Shown one piece after another: positions 33,527-42,193 of a DNA stretch of 64,000 nt (position 1 is its first letter; each line of letters opens with the position of its first letter). The DNA lies in assembly GCF_016756615.1 (NCBI RefSeq), contig NZ_AP023262.1, positions 682,001 to 746,000 on the forward strand, in the 5' to 3' direction. The notes below the pieces were generated by a model. It had not been told where the DNA came from and made no database searches. It worked only from the letters and a program-made list of their open reading frames with translations. The position numbers and the translations under genes are program-made. The DNA is from Mesorhizobium sp. L-8-3 (lineage in GTDB: Bacteria; Pseudomonadota; Alphaproteobacteria; Rhizobiales; Rhizobiaceae).

Positions 33527-34860
33527 CGATGCTGCGGCAATCCATCGAAGCGGCGGCGATAACCGTGACGGAACGCGAAGGTCAGCAAGAGAAAGCAGGC
33601 ACGCCTGCGGTTCGCCGGCCACAGGTCGTCATACTCGGTGCCGGGTTTGGCGGCCTCAATGCGGCGATCGGATTGCGCAATGCGCCGGTCGACGTGACCG
33701 TCGTCGACCGGCGCAACCACCATCTGTTCCAGCCGCTGCTCTATCAGGTGGCGACAGCCGCCCTGTCGCCGGCGCAGATCGCCACGCCGATCCGGCGCAT
33801 CCTCGCCGGTCAGAAGAACGCCACTGTCCTTATGGAAAAGGTGGAAGGCATCGACACCACCACGCGGACCGTGCTGACCACCAGCAGGCGCATGCCCTAC
33901 GACTATCTGGTCGTCGCCACAGGAGCGCGGCACGCCTATTTCGGTCACGACGCGTGGGAAGAGGCCGCGCCCGGTCTCAAGACCATTGCCGACGCAACCG
34001 AAATTCGCGGCCGTATCCTGACCGCTTTCGAAAGGGCGGAAGCGACCGAGGATGCGGCACTGCGTCAAAAACTCCTGACCTTCGTGGTAGTGGGCGGTGG
34101 GCCGACCGGCGTGGAACTTGCCGGCGCCATCGTCGAACTGGCACACAACGCGATCGTTCGAGACTTTCGCAACATCGATTCCTCGACCGCAAGGGTAGTG
34201 CTCGTCGAGGCCGACAAGCGGCTGCTCACTGCATTTCCAGAGACGCTCTCGGATTCCGCGAGGCGCCAGCTCGAAAAGCTTGGCGTCGAGGTCAGGCTCG
34301 GGGCTGCCGTTACCGAATGCGACGACAACGGCGTCACGCTGGCCGACGGGCGGCATATCGCTTCCGTCTGCATCCTGTGGGCGGCCGGCGTCATGGCCTC
34401 GCGCGCCGCGAAATGGCTGGGCGTCCCGTCCGATCGCGCCGGTCGCGTCATTGTCGACGAACGCCTTCACGTGCCTGGTCGCGAAGGCGTCTATGTCATC
34501 GGCGACACGGCCGCAGTGAAGGGCAGGGACGGTCGTCCGGTCCCGGGTGTTGCCCCTGCCGCGAAACAGATGGGGCGCTATGTGGCCAGCCTGATCGAGG
34601 CTCGTCTGTCGGGAGAGGCGGTCGCACCTTTCCGCTACGCCGACTACGGCAATCTGGCCACCATCGGCCGTAGGGCCGCGGTCGCGGATCTCGGTCGCAT
34701 CAAGCTCGGCGGTTTGCCTGCATGGCTGCTGTGGAGCCTCGCGCATCTGTGGTTTCTGGTCGGCTTCCGCAACCGCATCGTCGTCTTCCTCGACTGGGCC
34801 TGGGCCTATGCAACATTTGACCGCAGCGCACGCCTCATCACCGGACGCCGCGAGCGTTAG
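33523..34860 (+). CDS. ndh: Type II NADH dehydrogenase-like flavoprotein
   Basis: The 445-residue enzyme has an FAD-binding motif (VVILGAGFGGLNAAIGLR), the quinone/FAD block NHHLFQPLLYQVATAALSPA, a second dinucleotide motif for NADH (FVVVGGGPTGVELAGAI) and YVIGDTAAVKGRDGRPVPG. The C-terminus has the membrane-associated helices usual in NDH-2 (LPAWLLWSLAHLWFLVGF). It would pass electrons from NADH to quinone without pumping protons. It is coupled to doxX by a 4-base overlap, placing it in the bufferin operon. The first 30 residues are not conserved. Confidence 0.87.
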   Translation: MTMLRQSIEAAAITVTEREGQQEKAGTPAVRRPQVVILGAGFGGLNAAIGLRNAPVDVTVVDRRNHHLFQPLLYQVATAALSPAQIATPIRRILAGQKNATVLMEKVEGIDTTTRTVLTTSRRMPYDYLVVATGARHAYFGHDAWEEAAPGLKTIADATEIRGRILTAFERAEATEDAALRQKLLTFVVVGGGPTGVELAGAIVELAHNAIVRDFRNIDSSTARVVLVEADKRLLTAFPETLSDSARRQLEKLGVEVRLGAAVTECDDNGVTLADGRHIASVCILWAAGVMASRAAKWLGVPSDRAGRVIVDERLHVPGREGVYVIGDTAAVKGRDGRPVPGVAPAAKQMGRYVASLIEARLSGEAVAPFRYADYGNLATIGRRAAVADLGRIKLGGLPAWLLWSLAHLWFLVGFRNRIVVFLDWAWAYATFDRSARLITGRRER

Positions 34861-36700
34861 GCCCCGCCTGCCGCGCATCGCGCTTGGCCGGGCGATGACC
34901 GCACTCCTTCTCGTCGCGGTCATGTCGACGGCGGCATCCGTGCATCTCATCTGGCAGCGCACGGCCACCCGCAATGTCGAGAAGATCGTTGCCAGTCTCG
35001 ATGCTCAGAGCGCCGATTCCGTCCGCGCCGAATTGGCATCGACGCTGGCGCTCGTGGCCGGCACGGCAGAGATCATCCGGTCGATCCTGTTCCAGGGAGC
35101 GATCAAGGCCGATGACGAAGTGAAACGGGAGTTCCTCTTCCTGTCGCTGTTGCGTGAACAGCCGGCGATCGGCTGGATCGGCTTCGGCTTTCCGGACGGA
35201 CAGTTCTTCGGCTCCCACGCCGCACCCGGCGACAGGATCGAGATGGTCGAAATCGGCGTAGGGCAGCCGGGCAAGCCGCGCCCGCTGCGCCGCGACATCT
35301 ATCGGCCCATTCCCGGCGACGTGATGTTCGAGGAGCGCATCCATGGCGAGAGCGCTTACGTTGCGCTCGGCGCGCCCTGGTATCGGCAGGCCATGAAGTC
35401 GTCGCAAGCTGTCTGGAGCATGATCGATATCTTGCCCAACGGCTTTGAGCCATCGGTGGTCGTCTCGAAGCGGGTCGAGCTCTATGGCAAGTACCAGGGC
35501 GTCGTCATGGTGGCGGTGAGCTTTGCCGATCTATCCGCGATGCTGAGCGGTCTGCGGCCGTCGGGCCATGGCAAGACGTTCGTGCTGGGCAGCGGCGACA
35601 AGGTAATTGCCGCCTCGGATGCGTCCAGTGACCCCATGCCGGCGCATCTCCGTGACTTTCCAAAGGGCGATGCCCTTGCGACCGCAGTAGGCGCCGCGAT
35701 TTCGATGGCAAAAGGGAACGAATTCCGCACCCTGGTCGACAGCGGCGATGTCGGTCCGGTCTATGTCTCGTCCTTCGCGCTGCCCTTCGAACGATGGCGG
35801 CTTCTCACCGCGATACCGCGCTCCGCATTCGCCGAAGAGATCGACCGCAACACGCGCCGGGTGGTGCTCGTGGTCGCCGGGCTGGTCGTGCTTGCAGCGA
35901 TAACGGCCGTTCTCTTTTCAAACCTGCTTTTTGCCAGGCCAGTCCGCCAGCTTGCGCTTCAGCTCCGCCACATCGAACGGTTCTCGCTCGACCAGGTGCG
36001 TCACGATCCGACCTTCCTCGCAGAACTCAATGATTTCTCGGAGGCGCTGAAGCGCATGGCAGGTGGACTGTCGGCCTTCGCGAAATATATGCCGCTTGAT
36101 GTCGTCCGGCCTCTTGTCGCGGCCGGCCTCGAACCGGCGCCCGGCGGCAAGTTCGTGGAAGTGACGGTGATGTTTGCCGATCTGCCGGGCTTCACCGAAC
36201 TCACCGAGCGGCTCGGGCCGGCCGTCCAGCCGCATCTGACCAATTTCCTGACGCTTGCCGTGGAGGCTATCCACTCGGAGGGCGGCACGGTCGACAAGTT
36301 CATCGGCGACGCCGTGATGGCGATCTGGAACGCACCGACAGCCGTGCCCGATCACGCGAACCGGGCATGCCGCGCGGCCGCTGCGATCCGGGCGGCCATG
36401 CATGCTCTCCCCCCCGTTTCGCCGGACCGCTCCGACATACGGGTGCGGATCGGTATCAACACCGGTACCGCGCTGGTCGGCAATATCGGATCGGCAGAGC
36501 GACTGAGCTATACGGCGATCGGCGACACGGTCAATCTCGCAAGCCGGCTGGTCGGCGTCGCCAAGGAACACGGTGTCGAGATCGTCCTCAGCGACATGAC
36601 CCTTACGCGGACCGGCGGAGGGATCCTCGCGCAGCCGCTCGGCATAACGAATGTTCGGGGCAAGGCAGTCCCGGTCCAGATACACACGCTCGCGACCTGA
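34808..36700 (+). CDS. Membrane class III adenylate/guanylate cyclase
   Basis: The 630-residue protein has a first transmembrane helix around residues 30-48 and a periplasmic sensor region of about 300 residues. A second helix follows near residue 350-372 (VVLVVAGLVVLAAITAVLF), then a HAMP-like linker and a catalytic domain from about residue 450. Catalytic residues are present: metal Asp in MFADLPGFTE and VDKFIGDAVMAIW, and the transition-state Asn/Arg in VNLASRL. Lys in DKFIGD and Thr/Asp in YTAIGD favour ATP. The start overlaps the ndh end by 53 bases. It should make cAMP in response to a periplasmic signal, possibly copper- or redox-linked given the operon. Confidence 0.85.
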   Translation: MQHLTAAHASSPDAASVRPRLPRIALGRAMTALLLVAVMSTAASVHLIWQRTATRNVEKIVASLDAQSADSVRAELASTLALVAGTAEIIRSILFQGAIKADDEVKREFLFLSLLREQPAIGWIGFGFPDGQFFGSHAAPGDRIEMVEIGVGQPGKPRPLRRDIYRPIPGDVMFEERIHGESAYVALGAPWYRQAMKSSQAVWSMIDILPNGFEPSVVVSKRVELYGKYQGVVMVAVSFADLSAMLSGLRPSGHGKTFVLGSGDKVIAASDASSDPMPAHLRDFPKGDALATAVGAAISMAKGNEFRTLVDSGDVGPVYVSSFALPFERWRLLTAIPRSAFAEEIDRNTRRVVLVVAGLVVLAAITAVLFSNLLFARPVRQLALQLRHIERFSLDQVRHDPTFLAELNDFSEALKRMAGGLSAFAKYMPLDVVRPLVAAGLEPAPGGKFVEVTVMFADLPGFTELTERLGPAVQPHLTNFLTLAVEAIHSEGGTVDKFIGDAVMAIWNAPTAVPDHANRACRAAAAIRAAMHALPPVSPDRSDIRVRIGINTGTALVGNIGSAERLSYTAIGDTVNLASRLVGVAKEHGVEIVLSDMTLTRTGGGILAQPLGITNVRGKAVPVQIHTLAT

Positions 36701-36727
36701 ACAACCACGCGGCCACGGAGGATGATC

Positions 36728-37120
36728 ATGCAAATGACGACTGTGACGCTCGCAATGCTTCTTTGCTTCCAGCTCAAGCATTTCGTCGCCGACTATCTGC
36801 TCCAGCCGGGCTGGATCCGGCGAGGCAAGGGCGACATGCGCTGCTTCGGCGGCTACGCTCACGCGGGCCTGCATGCTTTCGGCTCGCTGCCGGCCTTCCT
36901 CATCGCGGGGCTCGAACCCGCCGCGATCCTCCTGCTCTGTGCCGCGGAATTCACGGTCCACTACGCGACCGACTATACCAAGGACGGGCTGTCGGGGCGC
37001 AGCGGCGCCGGGTCCGATTCGGCTGCATATTGGGCGCTGCATGGGGCAGACCAGTGCTTGCACCAGCTCACCTATGTCGGCCTGGTCTTTGTTGCGCTCG
37101 CCTCGAAGAACGGGATCTGA
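36728..37120 (+). CDS. Small membrane protein, DUF3307 family
   Basis: The 130-residue protein has the DUF3307 opening (LLCFQLKHFVADYLLQPGWI) and about three hydrophobic helices, with His/Asp positions in KHFVADY, YAHAGLHAF and FTVHYATDYTKD that may bind a metal. The start at 36728 is chosen because GGAGG (36717-36721) is 6 bases away, whereas the ATG at 36722 directly abuts it. It follows the cyclase gene by 27 bases. The function of the family is unknown. Confidence 0.78.
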   Translation: MQMTTVTLAMLLCFQLKHFVADYLLQPGWIRRGKGDMRCFGGYAHAGLHAFGSLPAFLIAGLEPAAILLLCAAEFTVHYATDYTKDGLSGRSGAGSDSAAYWALHGADQCLHQLTYVGLVFVALASKNGI

Positions 37121-37188
37121 GAGGTACCGCCAGGTGACATGCCTCCGACATCGGATACCAGGAAATCCGCTGCGTTCCGGAGATCGGC

Positions 37189-37617
37189 TCAGCCTGCGCG
37201 ACGCTTGCGGCCGTAGAGCTCGAGCCTGTGATGGACGATGTCGTAACCGAGCGCTTTTGCGATCTCGTCCTGGAGCTGCTCGATCCTGTCCGATTTGAAC
37301 TCGATCACGTCGCCGGTCTCGATATCGATCAGATGGTCGTGATGATCGCCGCCGGCCTGCTCGAAGCGAGAGGGGCCGCCTTCGAAGGCGTGGCGATGGA
37401 TGGCACCCATGCCCTCCAGCAGCTTCATCGTGCGGTAGACCGTCGAGAGCGAGATGCTGCTGTCGAGGGCCGCCGCACGCTGGAAAATCTCGAGCGCATC
37501 GGGGTGGCCGTCGGACTCGGTCAGGATGCCGAGGATGATGCGGCGGGGGCGCGTGATGCGTACGCCGGCGCGCCGCAGTTCCTTCTCGTAGTCGGGCTTG
37601 CGAGTCACTGTCGTCAT
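37189..37617 (-). CDS. mur: Manganese-responsive Fur-family regulator (Mur)
   Basis: The 142-residue Fur-family repressor has a winged helix ([38 protein letters not shown]) and metal-site histidines (H92, H93, H95 in [19 protein letters not shown] and H129, H130 near the end). It has no cysteine at all, unlike Zur at 2481. Rhizobial Fur-family proteins of this build beside sitABCD are Mur, which represses manganese uptake when Mn2+ is high. The start at MTTVTRKP (37617) is preferred on homology. The promoter just upstream suggests a nearly leaderless message. Confidence 0.85.
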   Translation of the reverse strand: MTTVTRKPDYEKELRRAGVRITRPRRIILGILTESDGHPDALEIFQRAAALDSSISLSTVYRTMKLLEGMGAIHRHAFEGGPSRFEQAGGDHHDHLIDIETGDVIEFKSDRIEQLQDEIAKALGYDIVHHRLELYGRKRRAG

Positions 37618-37623
37618 GGCTGG

Positions 37624-37652
37624 ATTATGCGCCAGATGACAACCAGTTGCAA
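37624..37652 (-). promoter_or_regulatory. Probable promoter of mur, giving a very short leader
   Basis: On the minus strand TTGCAA (37652-37647) and CATAAT (37629-37624) are 17 bases apart. The -10 ends 6 bases before the mur ATG, so transcription would begin at or near the start codon. Confidence 0.5.
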
Positions 37653-37701
37653 AGAATGCCCTCCCCATGACGACCATTTCCACGCATTTTGCCGGACTTT
37701 G

Positions 37702-37723
37702 TTGCAAACGATTTGCAATTGCA
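37702..37723. promoter_or_regulatory. Mur box in the mur-sitA intergenic region
   Basis: TTGCAAA-CGA-TTTGCAA (37702-37718) is a perfect 7 bp inverted repeat, overlapped by the perfect palindrome TGCAATTGCA (37714-37723). Mur sites in rhizobia are TGCAA-type dyads. It ends directly before the -35 of the sitA promoter. Confidence 0.75.
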
Positions 37724-37752
37724 TTGACAGGCCGCAACGCAGCCTCTATCTC
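37724..37752 (+). promoter_or_regulatory. Probable promoter of sitABCD
   Basis: TTGACA (37724-37729) and TATCTC (37747-37752) are 17 bases apart, 54 bases before the sitA start. The Mur box abuts the -35. Confidence 0.6.
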
Positions 37753-37806
37753 TTGGCGGCAACGGCGCGATCCGCGCCGGCCCTCACTTATGCCACAGGA
37801 GTGATC

Positions 37807-38703
37807 ATGAAGGCGTTCCGTGCCGCCCTGGCCCTGCTATTCGCGTTTACCCTCGCGGCCTGCTCCGGCGAGGCGAGCAAGAGCGAGAAGCTGAAGGTGG
37901 TGACGACCTTCACCATCATCGCCGACATGGCGCGCAACGTCGCAGGCGACGCGGCCGACGTCGAATCCATCACCAAACCCAATGCCGAGATCCACAACTA
38001 CCAGCCGACGCCGGGCGACCTTATCCGCGCGCAGGACGCCGGACTGATCCTGTGGAACGGACTGAACCTGGAGCAGTGGTTCCAGAAATTCTTCCAGAAC
38101 CTCAAGGATGTGCCAGGCGTTGTCGTGTCCGAGGGCGTTCAGCCCATCGGCATTGCGGAGGGCCCCTATACGGGCAAGCCCAACCCGCATGCCTGGATGT
38201 CGCCCGAGGCGGCGCTCACCTATGTCGAGAACATCCGCAAGGCGCTCGTCGAGCACGACCCCGAGAACGCCGCGACCTACGACCGCAACGCGGCCGCCTA
38301 TGCCGAGAAGATCAAGGCGACGGTGGAGCCGATCCGCGCCCGGCTGTCGGCGATCCCGGCCGAGCGGCGCTGGCTGGTGTCCAGCGAAGGCGCCTTCAGC
38401 TATCTCGCCCATGATTTCGGCCTGAAGGAGCTCTATCTGTGGCCCATCAACGCCGACCAGCAGGGCACGCCGCAGCAGGTACGCAAGGTGATCGACGTGG
38501 TGCGGGCCAACAACATCCCCGCCGTCTTCAGCGAAAGCACCATATCGCCCGATCCGGCCAAGCAGGTGGCCCGGGAAACGGGCGCCAAATATGGCGGCGT
38601 GCTCTATGTTGATTCGCTGAGCGACGCCGACGGCCCGGTTCCGACCTATCTCGACCTGTTGCGCGTCACCACGGAAACCATCGCCAAGGGCTTGACGGAA
38701 TGA
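37807..38703 (+). CDS. sitA: Manganese ABC transporter binding lipoprotein
   Basis: The 298-residue protein has a lipobox (LAACSG, Cys19) and the cluster-9 metal receptor fold. The four metal ligands are visible as H63 in [12 protein letters not shown]128 in [12 protein letters not shown]194 in [10 protein letters not shown] and D269 in [11 protein letters not shown]. His/His/Glu/Asp is the set of manganese (and iron) receptors rather than zinc receptors, and the His-rich zinc loop is absent. It captures Mn2+ in the periplasm. It overlaps sitB by 4 bases. Confidence 0.93.
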   Translation: MKAFRAALALLFAFTLAACSGEASKSEKLKVVTTFTIIADMARNVAGDAADVESITKPNAEIHNYQPTPGDLIRAQDAGLILWNGLNLEQWFQKFFQNLKDVPGVVVSEGVQPIGIAEGPYTGKPNPHAWMSPEAALTYVENIRKALVEHDPENAATYDRNAAAYAEKIKATVEPIRARLSAIPAERRWLVSSEGAFSYLAHDFGLKELYLWPINADQQGTPQQVRKVIDVVRANNIPAVFSESTISPDPAKQVARETGAKYGGVLYVDSLSDADGPVPTYLDLLRVTTETIAKGLTE

Positions 38704-39596
38704 ACTCTCCCCCAGCCAGCGCCGGCAGCGCGCGAGCCAAGGCAGACGGCCTTTCGGTCGACGGCATCACCGTCACCTACCGCAACGGTCACACTGCTGT
38801 GCGCAACGCCAGCTTTTCCATTCCGCGCGGCTCCATCACCGCGCTCGTCGGCGTCAACGGCAGCGGCAAGTCCACCCTTTTCAAGTCGATCATGGGCTTC
38901 GTGCCGCTCGCCGCCGGCTCCGTCTCGATATTCGGCGCCCCGGCGGCGACGGCGCTGAAGCGCAATGCCGTCGCCTATGTGCCGCAGGCCGAGGATGTCG
39001 ACTGGAACTTCCCTGTCCTGGTCGAGGACGTCGTGATGATGGGCCGCTACGGCCATATGAATTTGCTGCGCATCCCGCGGGCGACCGATCGAGAGAAGGT
39101 CGACGCGGCGCTGGAGCGTGTCGGCATGAGCGCCTATCGCAAGCGGCAGATCGGCGAATTGTCGGGCGGCCAGAAGAAGCGCGTGTTCCTGGCCCGTGCG
39201 CTCGCACAGGAGGGGCAGGTCATCCTTCTCGACGAGCCCTTCACCGGCGTCGACGTGCGCACCGAGGAGGCGATCATCGCATTGTTGCAGGCGCTGCGGG
39301 CGGAAGGCCGCATCATGCTCGTCTCGACCCACAATCTCGGTAGCGTGCCGCGCTTCTGCGACCGCGCGGTGCTGATCAACCGCACGGTCCTGGCCGAGGG
39401 CCCGACAAGCGAAGTCTTCACACAGGCCAATCTCGAGAAGGCCTTCGGCGGCGTCCTGCGCCAGTTCATCCTCGGCGGCGCCGAACTCCATGCCGATGCC
39501 GACACGAGGAAGGTCACCGTCCTGACCGATGACGAGCGGCCCTTCGTGATCTATGGCGACAATGGCGACGGGCAGGACGAAGGTCCGCGCAAATGA
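38700..39596 (+). CDS. sitB: Manganese ABC transporter ATPase
   Basis: The 298-residue ATPase has Walker [13 protein letters not shown], signature [15 protein letters not shown], Walker [13 protein letters not shown] and the H-loop MLVSTHN. The C-terminal tail (about residues 255-298) is an acidic extension common in rhizobial SitB. It is coupled by 4-base overlaps to sitA before and sitC after. Confidence 0.94.
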   Translation: MNSPPASAGSARAKADGLSVDGITVTYRNGHTAVRNASFSIPRGSITALVGVNGSGKSTLFKSIMGFVPLAAGSVSIFGAPAATALKRNAVAYVPQAEDVDWNFPVLVEDVVMMGRYGHMNLLRIPRATDREKVDAALERVGMSAYRKRQIGELSGGQKKRVFLARALAQEGQVILLDEPFTGVDVRTEEAIIALLQALRAEGRIMLVSTHNLGSVPRFCDRAVLINRTVLAEGPTSEVFTQANLEKAFGGVLRQFILGGAELHADADTRKVTVLTDDERPFVIYGDNGDGQDEGPRK

Positions 39597-40453
39597 TCGC
39601 CAGCCTCATCGAACCCTTCTCCTACGGCTACATGGTCAACGCCATGTGGGTCTCGGCGCTCGTCGGCGGCGTCTGCGCCTTCCTGTCCGCCTATCTGATG
39701 CTCAAGGGCTGGTCGCTGATCGGCGACGCGCTCTCGCACTCGATCGTTCCCGGCGTGGCCGGCGCCTATATGCTGGGCCTGCCCTTCGCCTTCGGCGCCT
39801 TCCTCTCCGGCGGCCTGGCGGCGGGTGCGATGCTCTTCCTCAACCAGCGGACCAAGCTCAAGGAAGATGCCATCATCGGCCTGATCTTCACCTCCTTTTT
39901 CGGTCTCGGCCTGTTCATGGTCTCGCTGTCGCCGACCGCCGTGAACATCCAGACGATCGTGCTCGGCAACATCCTCGCCATCACGGCCGAGGACACGGTC
40001 CAGCTCGTCATCATCGCCGGCATATCGCTGGCGGTCCTGCTCCTGCGCTGGCGCGACCTTATGGTGACCTTCTTCGACGAGAACCATGCCCGTTCCATCG
40101 GCCTCAACCCCGACCGGCTGAAGGTGCTGTTCTTCACCCTGCTCTCGGCCTGCACGGTGGCTGCCCTGCAGACGGTCGGCGCATTCCTCGTGATCGCGAT
40201 GGTCGTGACGCCGGGAGCGACCGCCTATCTCCTGACCGACCGGTTTCCACGGCTGATCGCCGTGAGCGTGACCATCGGCACGGCGACGAGCTTTCTCGGC
40301 GCCTATGCCAGCTATTTCCTCGACGGCGCCACGGGCGGCATCATCGTCGTCCTGCAGACGCTGATCTTCCTGGTCGCCTTCGCCTTCGCGCCCAAGCACG
40401 GCATGCTGGCAGCCCGTCGCAGGGCCCGGCAGGCGCTGCAGGAGGGCCTGTGA
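39593..40453 (+). CDS. sitC: Manganese ABC transporter permease 1
   Basis: The 286-residue membrane protein has eight to nine helices and the ABC-3 family motif near the N-terminus ([20 protein letters not shown], then [12 protein letters not shown]). It forms a heterodimer with the related SitD, with which it shares the LKGWSL and GDA(L/I)SHA blocks. It overlaps sitB by 4 bases. Confidence 0.93.
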   Translation: MIASLIEPFSYGYMVNAMWVSALVGGVCAFLSAYLMLKGWSLIGDALSHSIVPGVAGAYMLGLPFAFGAFLSGGLAAGAMLFLNQRTKLKEDAIIGLIFTSFFGLGLFMVSLSPTAVNIQTIVLGNILAITAEDTVQLVIIAGISLAVLLLRWRDLMVTFFDENHARSIGLNPDRLKVLFFTLLSACTVAALQTVGAFLVIAMVVTPGATAYLLTDRFPRLIAVSVTIGTATSFLGAYASYFLDGATGGIIVVLQTLIFLVAFAFAPKHGMLAARRRARQALQEGL

Positions 40454-40502
40454 TGGCGATCGACCCCGCACCGTTGCTGCAGGCTTGCAGGGGAGTTGCG
40501 TC

Positions 40503-41342
40503 ATGATCGACACGCTTCTCCTGCCATTCCAGTTCGGCTTCATGCAGCAGGCCTTCGTCATTGCGATCCTCGTCGCTGCCCCGATGGCGCTGCTCTCCTG
40601 CTTCCTGGTTCTCAAGGGCTGGTCGCTGATGGGCGACGCCATCAGCCATGCCGTGCTGCCCGGCGTCGTGCTCGCCTATATCGCCGGCCTGCCGCTCGCA
40701 ATCGGCGCCTTCGCCGCCGGCATGACCTGCGCGCTCGCCACGGGTTTTCTCAAGGAGAACAGCCGGGTCAAGGAAGACACGGTCATGGGCATCGTCTTCT
40801 CCGGCATGTTCGGCCTGGGGCTGGTGCTCTACACCAAGATCCAGACCGAGGTTCATCTCGACCACATATTGTTCGGCGACATGCTGGGCGTGAGCTGGAG
40901 CGACGTGCTCGAAAGCGGCCTGATCGCCGCCTTCGTACTCGGCTCGGTCGGCATCTTCCGGCGCGACCTTCTGCTTCATGCCTTCGATCCCCAGCACGCC
41001 CAGGCGATCGGCCTTCCGGTGCGGCTGCTCCATTACGGGCTGCTCGCGATCCTCTCGCTGACGATCGTCGGCGCGCTGAAGGCCGTCGGCATCATCCTGG
41101 CGATTGCCATGCTGATCGGCCCCGGCGCGATCGCCTATCTGCTCACGACGCGTTTCGAACGCATGATGCTGATGTCGATCGCCGTCGCGGTCGTTGCGTC
41201 GTTCCTCGGGGTCTATCTGAGTTTCTTCATCGATTCCGCGCCCGCGCCGACCATCGTGCTCCTGATGAGCATTGCCTTCGTCGCCGCCTTCGTCCTGTCC
41301 CGCATCGGCAACGCCCGCCGGGAGCGGCAAGCGGCCGGATGA
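40503..41342 (+). CDS. sitD: Manganese ABC transporter permease 2
   Basis: The 279-residue ABC-3 family permease has the motif LVLKGWSLMGDAISHAVLPG and about eight helices. I take the ATG at 40503 (MIDTLLLPFQ), 9 bases after GGGG. It completes the sitABCD transporter. No terminator-like hairpin with a T-run follows. Confidence 0.93.
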   Translation: MIDTLLLPFQFGFMQQAFVIAILVAAPMALLSCFLVLKGWSLMGDAISHAVLPGVVLAYIAGLPLAIGAFAAGMTCALATGFLKENSRVKEDTVMGIVFSGMFGLGLVLYTKIQTEVHLDHILFGDMLGVSWSDVLESGLIAAFVLGSVGIFRRDLLLHAFDPQHAQAIGLPVRLLHYGLLAILSLTIVGALKAVGIILAIAMLIGPGAIAYLLTTRFERMMLMSIAVAVVASFLGVYLSFFIDSAPAPTIVLLMSIAFVAAFVLSRIGNARRERQAAG

Positions 41343-41425
41343 TCGCAGAAAAAGCACATTGAATCGTCCGGACCCCTATGGGATGAAGGACGACGGAGAC
41401 TACGCCGGACGGGGTTCGTTCGCGG

Positions 41426-41986
41426 ATGGGGAACCTGAAAAAACCAGAGCCGCCGGAAGCGGCCCGGAAAGGGAGGAAAAGCATCGTCAATGTTCTTCCG
41501 CTCGCATTGTTGCGTGCGCGGGAGAGCATCATGATGCCGTTCCGCAACCTGTTGCGCCGCCACGGCCTGACCGAGCCGCAGTTCCGCGTGCTGCGCACCG
41601 TCGACGAACTGGCCGATATCGAGCTCACCGAACTGGCGCGGGTGACGGCGCTGCTGGTGCCGTCGCTCTCGCGGATCGTGCGCGAGCTGGAGCTGCGCGG
41701 CTATGTCGAGCGGGAGACCGATCCGCGCGACATGCGGTGCATGCAGGTCCGACTGACGGAGCGAGGCCGGCGCCTGGTCCAGTTGCTGGTTCCCGATTGC
41801 GAGGTCATCTACGGGCAGATCAAGCGGGCCATGGGCCGCGAGAAGCTCCATCAGTTGCAAGGGCTGCTGGAGGAACTCGAGACCAAGCTCGGCTATGCCG
41901 AATTCAAGTTCGACGACAGCGAGCCCGACGACGACGTTGTCTCCCTGGCACCGCTGAAACAGCGTGGGCGACCGCGTAAGGGGTAG
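41426..41986 (+). CDS. MarR-family regulator (HpaR-like)
   Basis: The 186-residue protein has a MarR winged helix: HGLTEPQFRVLRTVDELADI, LTELARVTALLVPSLSRIVR, ELELRGYVERETDPRDMRCM. The N-terminal block LPLALLRARESIMMPFRNLL resembles HpaR, the repressor of homoprotocatechuate breakdown. No aromatic degradation genes are adjacent, so the target is unknown. The ribosome-binding site at the chosen ATG (41426) is weak, and a later start is possible. A basic C-terminal tail (RGRPRKG) is unusual for the family. Confidence 0.75.
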   Translation: MGNLKKPEPPEAARKGRKSIVNVLPLALLRARESIMMPFRNLLRRHGLTEPQFRVLRTVDELADIELTELARVTALLVPSLSRIVRELELRGYVERETDPRDMRCMQVRLTERGRRLVQLLVPDCEVIYGQIKRAMGREKLHQLQGLLEELETKLGYAEFKFDDSEPDDDVVSLAPLKQRGRPRKG

Positions 41987-42193
41987 CGACCCCGGTGGGA
42001 CGAAGATCATTGCTCCAAGCCGCAACAGCAGCTTCGGCCAGCGCCTTGCGGCGTTGCCAAGCCCGACACTATATGCCGCCCAGTGACCAACCCCCGCCCC
42101 TCGCCGCGGGTAGGATCACGACACCCGCCAGTGCATGCCAGCGACCAACGACGCCATGATCCTTGCCGACAAAGCCGACCCGAGGTTTCCGCG

